This document shows, in pieces, positions 1 through 8,371 of a stretch of 64,000 nt of DNA (positions within the stretch are counted from its first letter, which is position 1; every line of letters starts with the position of its first letter). The stretch covers positions 1-64,000 of the forward strand of contig JAFUGM010000031.1 of assembly GCA_017469355.1 (NCBI GenBank), written 5' to 3'. Origin of the DNA: Solobacterium sp. (GTDB lineage: Bacteria; Bacillota_I; Bacilli_A; Erysipelotrichales; Erysipelotrichaceae). The notes beneath the pieces are model-generated. The model saw nothing but the letters and a program-made list of their open reading frames with translations. It was not told the DNA's origin and did not search any database. Made by a program: the position numbers and the translations under genes.

Positions 1-896
1 AAGATGAAGAAGAGGAAGACGAAATCCGTCCCGCCCGCAAACGTAAGGCAGAGCGGATTGCTGAAGAAGAAATAGAAGAAGAGGAGCCTGTTTATACTGC
101 TCCTGCAGAACCGGTTAAACCGGTGATGAAGCGGGTTGAGGTAACGCAGGCGATTCCGGCACAGAAGCCGGCAGAATCTGCCGCTTTTACAACGGACAGT
201 CGTACATCACAGCTCTTCAGTAATAACAACACCAGCACAGCGAATGACAGTGTGTTCAATCGTCCGTCACCCGCACCGCAGGCACAGCCTCGTCCGACCT
301 TTGAAACAAAACCTGCACCGGCTGCTTCGGCATCCTCCTTTATATCTGCGGATAAGACACAGTCGATTTCAACCAAGCCGCGCACTTCAGCTGCTGTACC
401 ACAGGAAAGTGCACCGAAACCTGCGCCTGCTACAAGAAGAGGTGGAAATGTTTATGAGTTCCGTCCGGTAATCTCACCGATCTTCGGTGTCGATGAAAAG
501 GATGCTAACGCATACCACTATGTACCGAAAACAGAAGTAGAACCGGTGGTTCATAAAGTGGAGTCGACCAAGATTATATCTCCGATTTACGGCATTTCTC
601 AGGCTGCCGAACCGGAACCTAAACCAGTGGAAGCAGAACGTCGTCCTTCCACACCGGAAGTTGTAACGAATAACTCATTCTTCACGCCAGAAGCTGTTCC
701 TCAGGAAGAAGAGAAGAGCTTCCCGGAGTTCTCACTGGATGATATTCTCTCTGCTCGGGATGAGGAATACTCACGTCAGACCATCTTCAATACAGAAGAA
801 GTAAAAGCACCGGATATCGATGAGACGGTCGTGATCGATTCTAACCGGTTCGCTCCGTATGACCAGCAGACGCTGGACTTCGATCCGAAGAAATAA
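1..896 (+). CDS. Pro/Glu/Ala-rich disordered protein, N-terminus missing
   Basis: The open frame (codons from base 3) enters from the left edge, so the true start lies outside; about 297 residues are visible. The first visible 30 residues are very acidic (runs of D/E). The rest is rich in P, A, E, S and T with no predicted fold, no membrane segment and no enzyme motif. Two copies of a short motif stand out: VISPIFG (468-488) and IISPIYG (573-593). Near the C-terminus is an acidic stretch with FSLDDIL. The gene ends 2 bases before murC, so the two are probably cotranscribed. In B. subtilis the gene next to murC is sftA, a DNA translocase with a disordered N-terminal region; no motor domain lies in the visible part here. 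Function unknown; a role as a scaffold for division or wall enzymes is a guess. Confidence 0.7.
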   Translation, partial: DEEEEDEIRPARKRKAERIAEEEIEEEEPVYTAPAEPVKPVMKRVEVTQAIPAQKPAESAAFTTDSRTSQLFSNNNTSTANDSVFNRPSPAPQAQPRPTFETKPAPAASASSFISADKTQSISTKPRTSAAVPQESAPKPAPATRRGGNVYEFRPVISPIFGVDEKDANAYHYVPKTEVEPVVHKVESTKIISPIYGISQAAEPEPKPVEAERRPSTPEVVTNNSFFTPEAVPQEEEKSFPEFSLDDILSARDEEYSRQTIFNTEEVKAPDIDETVVIDSNRFAPYDQQTLDFDPKK

Positions 897-898
897 TT

Positions 899-2218
899 GT
901 GTATTACTTTATAGGAATCAAGGGCACCGGAATGGCTGCCCTTGCCTGTTTGATGGACGATATGGGATATGAAGTGAAGGGGAGCGACCTTCCCACTCAT
1001 TTCTTCCCGGAAGATGAACTTCGCCGCCGTGGCATTGAAATCCTTGACTTTGATGAATCCAATATTCAGGATGGCATGACCGTCATTATCGGGAATGCCT
1101 TCCTTGAGGATTTCCCAGAGGTAAAGGCGGCGCGTTCGAATCCCACCTGTACCTGCATGCGTTACCATGAATGTGTCGGACAGTTTATCCGCCGTTTTCG
1201 TACGATTGCGGCGGCTGGTTCCCATGGAAAAACGACGACCACCGGCATGCTTGCCAGTATGATGTCGCACATCGAGCCGACTGGCTGGTTAATTGGGGAT
1301 GGCAGCGGACATGTGACGAAGGATTCGGTTTATTTCTGCCTTGAGGCAGACGAGTTCCGCCGTCATTTCCTGCCATATTATCCCGAATATGCGATTATCA
1401 CCAATGTCGACCTGGATCATGTGGACTACTTTAAAGATGAAGAAGATTACCGCAGTGCTTATGAAGAGTTTGCGGGGAATGTGGCCAAGGGTCTCATTAT
1501 TTATGGAGAAGATGAACAGGCACGTATGTTGAAACTGCCACAGGACGTTCCTCATTACTGGTATGGCGAACGGGAAGAGGATGACATCCGGGCAGTCAAT
1601 ATTCAGGAAACCTCGGATCACATGACGTATACTGTTCTCTTTCAGGGAAAGGAATACGGAACTTTTACCTTTCCGTTTGTCGGACATCATCTGTTATTGA
1701 ACAGTCTTGCATGTATTGGGGTTGGAATTCTTGAAGGGCTTGACCCAAAGCTGATGGAAGAAGGGCTTGCCGCATTCCATGGGGTGAAGCGCCGGTTTGT
1801 GGTGAAGAATGAAGGGGAGAATGTTTTCATTGATGATTATGCCCATCATCCTACGGAAGTTGCGGTTACGCTTGATGCCGCAAAGAAGCGGTACCCGGAT
1901 CGAAAGCTGACTGCGGTACTTAAGCCCCATCGGGCAAGTCGAGTGAAATATTTTGCGGAACAGTTTGCCTCCGCGATGTCGAGTGCAGATTCGATTTATC
2001 TCATGGAATTCGGAGCGGTAGATGATAAGCAGGATGGTACTGATATCGACATCTCCTATCTTCTGGAGCGTACTCCTGGCGCAAAGTTTCTTCCTGAAGA
2101 TGAAACAGGCGTAGAATTGCTTGCCAGTGAAGCTCCGTGTGTCTATGTGTTCATGAGCTCCAAGGATATCTATACGATGGAAGAAGCGCTCTCTGAGCGG
2201 TTAAAGGAAACGAATTGA
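899..2218 (+). CDS. murC: UDP-N-acetylmuramate--L-alanine ligase
   Basis: Adds L-alanine to UDP-MurNAc using ATP, the first step of the peptidoglycan stem peptide, in the cytoplasm. The 439-residue product has the N-terminal Rossmann motif GIKGTGMAALA (6-16), the Mur ligase P-loop GSHGKTTTT (107-115), the middle-domain region ITNVDLDHVDY and the C-terminal DDYAHHPTEV segment typical of MurC. The length matches the family. The start is a GTG two bases after the upstream stop, with a weak GAAG ribosome site inside the upstream gene. A strong hairpin terminator follows directly. The murC, ytxG-like, ytxH-like, ccpA order resembles B. subtilis. Confidence 0.95.
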   Translation: MYYFIGIKGTGMAALACLMDDMGYEVKGSDLPTHFFPEDELRRRGIEILDFDESNIQDGMTVIIGNAFLEDFPEVKAARSNPTCTCMRYHECVGQFIRRFRTIAAAGSHGKTTTTGMLASMMSHIEPTGWLIGDGSGHVTKDSVYFCLEADEFRRHFLPYYPEYAIITNVDLDHVDYFKDEEDYRSAYEEFAGNVAKGLIIYGEDEQARMLKLPQDVPHYWYGEREEDDIRAVNIQETSDHMTYTVLFQGKEYGTFTFPFVGHHLLLNSLACIGVGILEGLDPKLMEEGLAAFHGVKRRFVVKNEGENVFIDDYAHHPTEVAVTLDAAKKRYPDRKLTAVLKPHRASRVKYFAEQFASAMSSADSIYLMEFGAVDDKQDGTDIDISYLLERTPGAKFLPEDETGVELLASEAPCVYVFMSSKDIYTMEEALSERLKETN

Positions 2219-2219
2219 C

Positions 2220-2245
2220 TTAAGCGGACGTCGTCCGCTTTTTGA
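2220..2245 (+). terminator. Rho-independent terminator after murC
   Basis: The hairpin AAGCGGA / TCCGCTT with a short CGTCG loop is followed by TTTTT, immediately after the murC stop. Confidence 0.85.
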
Positions 2246-2269
2246 TTGGGACAGGTGTGGAATTAGACA

Positions 2270-2290
2270 GATTTGACTATCAGTCAAATC
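2270..2290. promoter_or_regulatory. Perfect 21-bp inverted repeat, possible operator
   Basis: Arms GATTTGAC and GTCAAATC flank a 5-base spacer, between the murC terminator and the promoter of the next operon. It has no T-run, so it is not a terminator. It resembles a binding site for a dimeric regulator; which one is unknown. Confidence 0.45.
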
Positions 2291-2294
2291 ATGC

Positions 2295-2310
2295 ATGACA
2301 GCGCTATCAT
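2295..2310. promoter_or_regulatory. cre-like site (CcpA operator)
   Basis: ATGACAGCGCTATCAT is nearly palindromic and departs at one position from the cre consensus TGWAARCGYWWWCW as I recall it. It ends six bases before the -35 box of the operon that contains ccpA, so CcpA autoregulation is plausible. Confidence 0.5.
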
Positions 2311-2316
2311 TTTTTC

Positions 2317-2344
2317 TTGAAACATTTTCATTAACGTATATAAT
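2317..2344 (+). promoter_or_regulatory. SigA-type promoter of the ytxG/ytxH-like/ccpA operon
   Basis: TTGAAA (2317-2322), 16-base spacer, TATAAT (2339-2344). The first ATG with a ribosome site is 2367. Confidence 0.75.
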
Positions 2345-2366
2345 TTTAGAAAAAGAGGTACTCATT

Positions 2367-2759
2367 ATGTTAGACGCATTGCTTTTGGATCTGGGTTCGG
2401 TGTGCCGTCAGCTTCTGCCGATACTAGGTGCCCTTGCACTTATTTATCTGTGTGTTCTGCTGAAACACCTGTGGAAGATGATTGACCAGGCTACCGAGCT
2501 TGTGAAAGGACTGGATCCTACCGTGAAATCCGTGAACCAGAGTCTGGAAAAGGTTCAGGCACCGTTGGATACAGTAGTGAAGTACAGCCATACGCTGGAT
2601 GATGTCCATGATCGGACACTGGATTCTGTTCAGAAGATTTCGGAAAGTGCCGGTGAAAGCATGGATCGAGTAAAGGATTTTGTTTCCGAGAAGCTTCAGA
2701 GTCTGGACATCTATGATGATGTTCGTCCGGCCGATGAAGCTGAAGTCAGTGCTGAATGA
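2367..2759 (+). CDS. YtxG-like membrane-anchored helical protein
   Basis: The 130-residue product has one N-terminal membrane segment (about residues 12-32, ILGALALIYLCVLL) and then a long heptad-rich helical region ending in acidic residues. It resembles the DUF948/YtxG family by build and by position: in B. subtilis ytxG-ytxH lie between murC and ccpA. An in-frame ATG at 2295 exists, but it lies upstream of the promoter -10 box, so the start chosen is 2367, preceded by GAGGT. The role is unknown in detail; the Bacillus relatives are general-stress or envelope-associated proteins. Confidence 0.75.
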   Translation: MLDALLLDLGSVCRQLLPILGALALIYLCVLLKHLWKMIDQATELVKGLDPTVKSVNQSLEKVQAPLDTVVKYSHTLDDVHDRTLDSVQKISESAGESMDRVKDFVSEKLQSLDIYDDVRPADEAEVSAE

Positions 2760-2775
2760 ATTGGAGGATCGAATT

Positions 2776-3519
2776 ATGAGTGATGAAATCAGAATTGAAG
2801 ATGCTGCAGAAGCGGTTGAAGAAGTCGTGGAAGAAGTCAAAGACGCAGCGGAAGAAGTAAAGGAAGCCGTAGAAGAAACCGTAACTGAGGCGAAAGAACC
2901 GGCAGAAGATACTGCCGCTTCCATCGAGCAGACGGTCGAAGATCTTCGTAAGAAGATTCAGGACATCACTTCTGATATTAAGGATGATGCTGGGGAAGTG
3001 ATTGAAGAAAAGCTTTCCGATGAACAGAAGACTAAGATTCAGGAAATCAAGGAATCAACGGTGAATACCGTTAATGAAGCGATCAGCGAAGTGAAGAAGA
3101 AGGCGGAAGAAGTCAAGCAGAATGCGGACGTTCAGAAGACCATCAGCTTCCTGAAAGCCAATGCGGTAAAAGCAGTTGACAGTGCAAAGGCAAAGATTGC
3201 GGAAATCCGTCAGAATCCGGATGTCCAGAAGACACTGGATAATGCCGGAACTACAGTTCGCTCCCTTGGCGATAAGGCAACCGCAACCTATGAGAATCTG
3301 GTTTCTGAAGAACAGCGCGCAGAAATCCGCAAGGGTCTGGATAAGGCGGCGGATGCGGTTTCTTCCAGTGTTGACAGTGCTTCCAAGGCGATCAGTGATT
3401 TTGTAAGTAAGCCGGAAGTTCAGGAATCGATTGAAAAGACCAAGGCAAGTGCCAAGGATCTGGCAGAAAAGGGTTCTGCCGCAATTAAAGAGTTATTGAA
3501 CAGAAACAACGGCGAATAA
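2776..3519 (+). CDS. YtxH-like acidic coiled-coil repeat protein
   Basis: The 247-residue product is almost entirely charged helix. Residues 1-50 are Glu/Val/Ala rich. The rest holds imperfect repeats, each with an N-x-D/E-V-Q-K/E-T/S-I/L signature (QNADVQKTI, QNPDVQKTL, SKPEVQESI). No membrane segment is evident, unlike Bacillus YtxH, which begins with one. The start at 2776 has a good site, TTGGAGGA, and the gene follows the YtxG-like gene by 16 bases, so the two probably act together. It resembles LEA/apolipoprotein-like stress proteins in composition; that is compositional similarity only. Confidence 0.65.
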   Translation: MSDEIRIEDAAEAVEEVVEEVKDAAEEVKEAVEETVTEAKEPAEDTAASIEQTVEDLRKKIQDITSDIKDDAGEVIEEKLSDEQKTKIQEIKESTVNTVNEAISEVKKKAEEVKQNADVQKTISFLKANAVKAVDSAKAKIAEIRQNPDVQKTLDNAGTTVRSLGDKATATYENLVSEEQRAEIRKGLDKAADAVSSSVDSASKAISDFVSKPEVQESIEKTKASAKDLAEKGSAAIKELLNRNNGE

Positions 3520-3554
3520 TTGCCAGCGGCTTTCTGTATTAGAACGGAGTGCCA

Positions 3555-4547
3555 ATGAAACGTGTAACAATATATGACGTGGCGAAAGAAGCCGGTGTCA
3601 GTCTTGCGACAGTCTCCCGTGTCATCAATGGGTCCACGGTAGTAAAAGAGCCGACAAGACAGCGGGTTCAGGCCGCAATTGAAAAACTTGGTTATAAGCC
3701 GAATGCGATTGCGCAGGGCCTTGCGCTTCAGAAGACAACCACCATTGGACTGGTGGTTCCGGAAGCCAGTTTTACCTATACTGGTCAGATCATTAACGGT
3801 CTCATCGATGTTGCGAAGATCTATAACTACAACATCATGCTGCATACCATTACTGCAGGAATTACGGATATCAACGATATCATCGAAGATATCATCAAGT
3901 CCCGTGTGGATGGCGTTGTGATCTATAACGATAAACTGGATATGGATGAAGTGGAGAAGCTGAAGCAGTACAGCATTCCCATTGTGGTTATTCAGAATCA
4001 TGTTAAGGCGGATAATGTCTGCTGCGTATTCGTCGATATTGAAAAGGCGATTTATGAGCTGACCATGAAGTATCTTGAGGAAGGCAAGGATAAGATTGCC
4101 ATTGTAGAAGACCGGAAGAACCGGTATTCTACCGATCAGATGGTTCGTGGAGCAGAAGCCGCATTTAAGAAGAAGGGCAAGAAGTTCAAGGGATTCGTCC
4201 GAATTCCTTCCGCTTCCAGATCCTCTTATGAATTCCTGGCTGGATATCTCAAGAACAATCGCTATGATGTGATGATCGGTAACCGTGATTCTCAGGCGAT
4301 GGCAATCGTCAATGCCGCAAGAGAAAGTGGAATTTCCGTACCGGATGAGATGGAAGTTGTCTGTGTCATTGATACGAAATATAACTCCATGGTTCGTCCA
4401 CAGATTTCCTCCTTCTCGATTCCTTCCTATGATCTTGGGGCTGTCTCCATGCGGGTGATGACCAAGATGCTGCAGGAACAGAGTGATTTTGACCGCGAGA
4501 TTGAACTGAGTTATCTGTTTACACCGCGTCAGACAACCAATAATTGA
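3555..4547 (+). CDS. ccpA: Catabolite control protein A (LacI family)
   Basis: Global carbon-catabolite regulator that binds cre sites, normally with HPr-Ser-P as corepressor. The 330-residue product has the N-terminal helix-turn-helix (TIYDVAKEAGVSLATVSRV, residues 4-22), the hinge-helix PNAIAQGLA and a periplasmic-binding-like domain ending with VRPQISSFSIPSYDLGAVSMR, all close to B. subtilis CcpA as I recall it. Genomic position next to ytxGH-like genes also matches. The ATG at 3555 has GGAG five bases upstream; a GTG two codons earlier is possible. It sits in an operon whose promoter carries a cre-like site. Confidence 0.88.
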   Translation: MKRVTIYDVAKEAGVSLATVSRVINGSTVVKEPTRQRVQAAIEKLGYKPNAIAQGLALQKTTTIGLVVPEASFTYTGQIINGLIDVAKIYNYNIMLHTITAGITDINDIIEDIIKSRVDGVVIYNDKLDMDEVEKLKQYSIPIVVIQNHVKADNVCCVFVDIEKAIYELTMKYLEEGKDKIAIVEDRKNRYSTDQMVRGAEAAFKKKGKKFKGFVRIPSASRSSYEFLAGYLKNNRYDVMIGNRDSQAMAIVNAARESGISVPDEMEVVCVIDTKYNSMVRPQISSFSIPSYDLGAVSMRVMTKMLQEQSDFDREIELSYLFTPRQTTNN

Positions 4548-4575
4548 CGGAATCTTTAAGGCATAGTAAGATTCC
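4544..4575 (+). promoter_or_regulatory. Promoter of tyrS T-box transcript, overlapped by inverted repeat
   Basis: TTGACG (4544-4549), 17 bases, TAAGAT (4567-4572). The -35 box overlaps the ccpA stop. An 8-bp inverted repeat, GGAATCTT (4549-4556) and AAGATTCC (4568-4575), covers the promoter. Confidence 0.65.
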
Positions 4576-4579
4576 GATT

Positions 4580-4784
4580 GCGATGATACGGAAACAGTAA
4601 TCGGCAGAGGTTCTGCACTAGAGACGCCCCGTCTGGTGAAAGGGGTCAGAACAAACCGATGAATACACCCGTTAGCGATCTGTTGAAAGACAGACGTACC
4701 TCGGCGTTAATGAGGAAGAGTGCACATGTGTATGTGAACTAAGGTGGTACCGCGCGAAAGCGTCCTTAGAGGGCGCTTTTTTAT
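4580..4784 (+). ncRNA. T-box riboswitch, Tyr specific
   Basis: Senses uncharged tRNA-Tyr and allows readthrough into tyrS. Stem I has AGTA followed by ATCGG on the 5' side, pairing with CCGAT; the 3' side of the internal loop carries GAATACA with specifier UAC at 4664-4666. The T-box sequence AAGGTGGTACCGCG is at 4741-4754. The competing terminator is AGCGTCC / GGGCGCT with TTTTTT (4759-4782). Confidence 0.93.
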
Positions 4785-4804
4785 TGAAAAAGGAGAATTT
4801 GACT

Positions 4805-6055
4805 ATGGAATTTCTGGAAGAATTGCAATGGAGAGGGCTTGTAAAAGATGTAACGGATATTGAGGGATTAAAGGAAGCCCTTAAGACGCCGCTTACCTTG
4901 TACTGCGGGTTTGACCCGACCGCAGATTCCCTTCATGTAGGACATCTGCAACAGATCATTCTGCTGCGCCGTTATCAGCTGGCTGGACATCGTCCGATCG
5001 CGCTTTGCGGTGGGTTTACCGGCATGATTGGAGATCCCCGTCCAACGACAGAGCGTAAACTGCTGACGCATGAAGAAGTCATGCATAATGCTGACTGTAT
5101 TAAGGAACAGCTGGCAATGTTTCTTTCCTTTGAAGGAGACAATGCGGCAATCATGGAGAATAACGGAAACTGGCTGAATGAAATGACACTGCTGGATTTC
5201 CTGCGTGATTATGGAAAACTGTTCAACGTGTCCTACATGTTACAGAAAGATACGATCAAGAAGCGTCTGGACTCTGGGATTTCCTATACGGAGTTCTCCT
5301 ATACCATTCTTCAGGCTATTGACTGGCTGAGCCTGTATCGTAAGTATGGATGCCGTATTCAGATTGGCGGCAGTGACCAGTGGGGCAACCTTACTACCGG
5401 CATGGAACTGATCCGCAAAACGGAAGGAGAAGACGCGGCTCCTTTTGGCATCACCTCACCATTAATCACGAAGTCCGATGGCAGTAAGTTTGGAAAATCC
5501 GAAGGACGGAATATCTGGCTTGATCCAGAACGCACCTCTGCATATGAGTTCTATCAGTTCTGGCTGAACACACCGGATGCGGATGCGGTAGACTATCTGA
5601 AGCGTCTGTCCTTCCGTTCCCCAGAAGAAATCATGGCACTTGAAACATCCCTGAAGGAACATCCGGAACTCCGGGAAGCACAGAAGGCACTTGCCAGTGA
5701 GCTGACAGAAATCGTCCATGACAAGGAAGGGCTGGAGTCTGCACTTCGCATTACCGATACCTTCTTCCGTGGAAATATCATGGATCTTACTCCCGCTGAG
5801 ATGAAAGCAGGCCTTGCGGGGGCACAGAATGTGCCGGTAACCGATGGAATTACCCTGATTGATACGTTAGTAGAGGCAGGTGTCTCCCGCTCCAAGAGCG
5901 ATGCGAGAAAACTGATTCAGCAGGGCAGTATCAGTGTGAACGGAGAAAAGACAACCGCAATCGATGCGGTACTGCATAAAGCAGATGCGGTGGATCAGGA
6001 ATTCTCCATTCTCCGCAAGGGTAAGAAGAACTATATTGTTGTGACATTTGAATAA
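4805..6055 (+). CDS. tyrS: Tyrosyl-tRNA synthetase
   Basis: Charges tRNA-Tyr. The 416-residue class I enzyme has HVGH at 44-47 (HIGH motif), the tyrosine-site region GGSDQWGN (188-195), KFGKS at 228-232 (KMSKS motif) and a C-terminal S4-like RNA-binding domain (SRSKSDARKLIQQGSISVNG). The length equals that of typical bacterial TyrRS. The ATG at 4805 is preceded by AAAGGAG; an in-frame TTG at 4784 lies in the T-box terminator tail and is unlikely. Controlled by the Tyr T-box upstream. Confidence 0.97.
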   Translation: MEFLEELQWRGLVKDVTDIEGLKEALKTPLTLYCGFDPTADSLHVGHLQQIILLRRYQLAGHRPIALCGGFTGMIGDPRPTTERKLLTHEEVMHNADCIKEQLAMFLSFEGDNAAIMENNGNWLNEMTLLDFLRDYGKLFNVSYMLQKDTIKKRLDSGISYTEFSYTILQAIDWLSLYRKYGCRIQIGGSDQWGNLTTGMELIRKTEGEDAAPFGITSPLITKSDGSKFGKSEGRNIWLDPERTSAYEFYQFWLNTPDADAVDYLKRLSFRSPEEIMALETSLKEHPELREAQKALASELTEIVHDKEGLESALRITDTFFRGNIMDLTPAEMKAGLAGAQNVPVTDGITLIDTLVEAGVSRSKSDARKLIQQGSISVNGEKTTAIDAVLHKADAVDQEFSILRKGKKNYIVVTFE

Positions 6056-6061
6056 CGTTTG

Positions 6062-6096
6062 AGGGGTGCTGTGATATCGGCACTCCTTCTTATTTG
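6062..6096 (+). terminator. Terminator after tyrS
   Basis: AGGGGTGC / GCACTCCT stem (one G-U pair) followed by TCTTATTT. Confidence 0.6.
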
Positions 6097-6136
6097 CTAG
6101 GTATGGGAATTATGGTCCGTTCGTTGGGGTGGCGTA

Positions 6137-6145
6137 TGGTATAAT
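6137..6145 (+). promoter_or_regulatory. Extended -10 promoter of the lipoprotein/murJ/rsuA operon
   Basis: TGGTATAAT forms an extended -10 element; no good -35 box is seen. ATG at 6163 is preceded by TGAGG. Confidence 0.6.
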
Positions 6146-6162
6146 CCCTCATGAGGTAATCT

Positions 6163-6714
6163 ATGCGCAGAATGTTAGTGGCGCTCATCTTCTGTCTTCT
6201 GTTTGCGGGATGTTCCAGGGCAAGCGAAGATGCGGGAAGTATGGCCGCTTATGAAGGATATTACAAAGCTATACAGGATAATGATCGGTTTCAGGAACGT
6301 TCGCTGTATTACAGTCTCAGTGGAGAGCTTGTTACACTTTCTGACCGTACCCATCGCTATTACGTTTTTCTTGATGATGCGCAAATCGCTATGTATGACG
6401 TTGTTCTGCTTGCGGTAGAAAATCATACTGCTTATGAAGATGCAGATCATATGATGCCAAGCATTGGCGTATTTGAATCTACAGAGTATTCCCTGATTCC
6501 TTACCAGTCCCGGGCAGATGCCGGATTTGTGAAGGGGCTTGTGCTTTCTGGGGAATGTGATTCTGATGAAGTAGAACTGGATCTTCTGGTGGAATGGCGT
6601 GATAAAAACAAAGAAAACGCACATCGTGAATATCTTGAGCTGACATTAACGAAGGATGGCTTCCTCTATACGGAAGAGGAAGTGGAAGATGCAGAGGAAC
6701 AGCTTGATGAGTGA
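6163..6714 (+). CDS. Putative lipoprotein of unknown function
   Basis: The 183-residue product has a lipoprotein signal: MRRM, hydrophobic core LVALIFCLLF and lipobox FAGC with Cys17 as the likely acylated residue. The mature part is mixed and then strongly acidic at the C-terminus (EEEVEDAEEQLDE). I recognise no domain. It overlaps the murJ start by 8 bases and so is probably cotranslated with the flippase, which suggests an envelope role, but that is only context. Confidence 0.7.
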   Translation: MRRMLVALIFCLLFAGCSRASEDAGSMAAYEGYYKAIQDNDRFQERSLYYSLSGELVTLSDRTHRYYVFLDDAQIAMYDVVLLAVENHTAYEDADHMMPSIGVFESTEYSLIPYQSRADAGFVKGLVLSGECDSDEVELDLLVEWRDKNKENAHREYLELTLTKDGFLYTEEEVEDAEEQLDE

Positions 6715-8371
6715 GTCTTCTTCCAAACGGGTAAAACAGTCCTTTATTGCCGGTTCTTTGACCAGTTCGGCCGGTATTTTTCTATCGAAAGCGATCGGCC
6801 TTTTTTATGTCGTTCCATTTACTGCCATCGCGACTGAAAACAATATGGTGTTCTATACCGGCGCCTATAACTATTACAATATTCTGCTTCAGATTTCTTC
6901 GGCTGGTCTTCCCTATGCGATTGCGGCGTTAATTGCCAAGTTTTCCAGCCGGGATGACTATAAGACTGTTCTGCTCGTTCGAAAACTGAGCACATTACTG
7001 CTTGGCATCAGCGGGCTGATCATGATGGCAGCGTTTATCCTGTTATCCGGACCATTATCTGTATCACTGCTTGGGGCAGATGCCACAGCGATTGATCTCA
7101 AGCAGATGCGGATCTGTTTTATCATTCTGAGTCTTGCGCTGTTTCTTGTGCCGGTGCTTTACAGTTTCCGCAGTTTTTATCAGGGCCTCAAAGACCTGCG
7201 GGCATATGCGGACAGTCAGGTCATTGAGCAGTTATCAAGAGTTGCGGCGCTATTGGGACTTGGGGCACTTGTTGTTTATGGCTTCCATATGGACCGCATC
7301 TGGGCGATCTATATGGCTGTGCTTTCTACCTCCATTGGAGCACTTGTGGCGATTCTTTATTACGTTCGTTATGACCGCCGTCATATCGGACAGATTAATC
7401 GTCTTGCCCGGGCACAGGAAGGGGAAGCAGAAGATAAGCTTCTGTTAATCAAGGAACTGTTTGCCTTTGGTATTCCGTATCTTACTGTGTCGATTCTAGG
7501 CAACTCTCAGACCCTGATCAATACGCATTTCTTCATCTCACTGAATACATCGCTTGGAATGAAGTATGAAACCGCAAAGCTTCTCTATGGCATTATTCAG
7601 ATGCAGTGTGACAAGATTACTTCCATTCCTCAGGTGCTGGGAATTGGGTTTTCTGCCGGAATTGTCCCGTATATGACCATTGCCTTAGAGAAACGGGATA
7701 TGAAGGAGCTTCATAAGAATATCCGGGAATGTCTTGATACGGTATTGTTTTTCGCAATTCCGATCTGCTTTGCGATGTTTGTGCTGGCGCGTCCCGTTTA
7801 TTATCTGATGTATGGTGCCGCAAATCTCAATTATGGGGAAAGTGCGCTGCGCTGGTCCAGTTTCCTGGCACTTGCGACAACGATTACCCCAATCTGCAGC
7901 TCTATGATGATGACTCTACATCTGCGGCGGGAGAGTATCTTCTATCTGTTTATCGGTTTTGTGGTGAAATGCATTACCTTCTATCCCTTGATTCGCTATA
8001 CCGGTTACTCTGGCGCTATTACATCCAGTGTTCTTTGTTCTATGACGATTATCTATCTCTGCCTGGCGAAGATTTCCAATAAGTTTGATGTGAATTACAA
8101 GCTTACTGCGATCCGGGCATGTAAGATGTTGTTGGCATGTCTTTGTATGAATGGGGCCTTTGTGGTGATGAGAATGGCTGGCTTCTCCATCGTGGAGAAT
8201 CATCGCTTGCTTGCGGTAGGACAGATGGCAGTCTATGCCCTGGTTGGAATCGTTGTTTATCTCTATGTGACATCGTTAATGAAGGTTCCTCAGTCCATCT
8301 TCCATATCAGTTCCATGAAAGAACTGATTCAGCGTCTTGTAAAGGGACAGCTTCGTTCGAGGAAAAAGTGA
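6707..8371 (+). CDS. murJ: MurJ/SpoVB-like lipid II flippase (MOP superfamily)
   Basis: The 554-residue integral membrane protein shows about 14 hydrophobic segments, beginning with SFIAGSLTSSAGIFLSKAIG, which is typical of the polysaccharide-biosynthesis/MurJ branch of the MOP exporters. MurJ moves lipid II to the outer membrane face. In B. subtilis ytgP (murJ) is also followed by an rsuA-like gene (ytzG), supporting this assignment over a capsule flippase. The ATG at 6707 lies inside the end of the lipoprotein gene with GAGGAAC upstream. The stop overlaps the next start (TGATG). Confidence 0.85.
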   Translation: MSESSSKRVKQSFIAGSLTSSAGIFLSKAIGLFYVVPFTAIATENNMVFYTGAYNYYNILLQISSAGLPYAIAALIAKFSSRDDYKTVLLVRKLSTLLLGISGLIMMAAFILLSGPLSVSLLGADATAIDLKQMRICFIILSLALFLVPVLYSFRSFYQGLKDLRAYADSQVIEQLSRVAALLGLGALVVYGFHMDRIWAIYMAVLSTSIGALVAILYYVRYDRRHIGQINRLARAQEGEAEDKLLLIKELFAFGIPYLTVSILGNSQTLINTHFFISLNTSLGMKYETAKLLYGIIQMQCDKITSIPQVLGIGFSAGIVPYMTIALEKRDMKELHKNIRECLDTVLFFAIPICFAMFVLARPVYYLMYGAANLNYGESALRWSSFLALATTITPICSSMMMTLHLRRESIFYLFIGFVVKCITFYPLIRYTGYSGAITSSVLCSMTIIYLCLAKISNKFDVNYKLTAIRACKMLLACLCMNGAFVVMRMAGFSIVENHRLLAVGQMAVYALVGIVVYLYVTSLMKVPQSIFHISSMKELIQRLVKGQLRSRKK

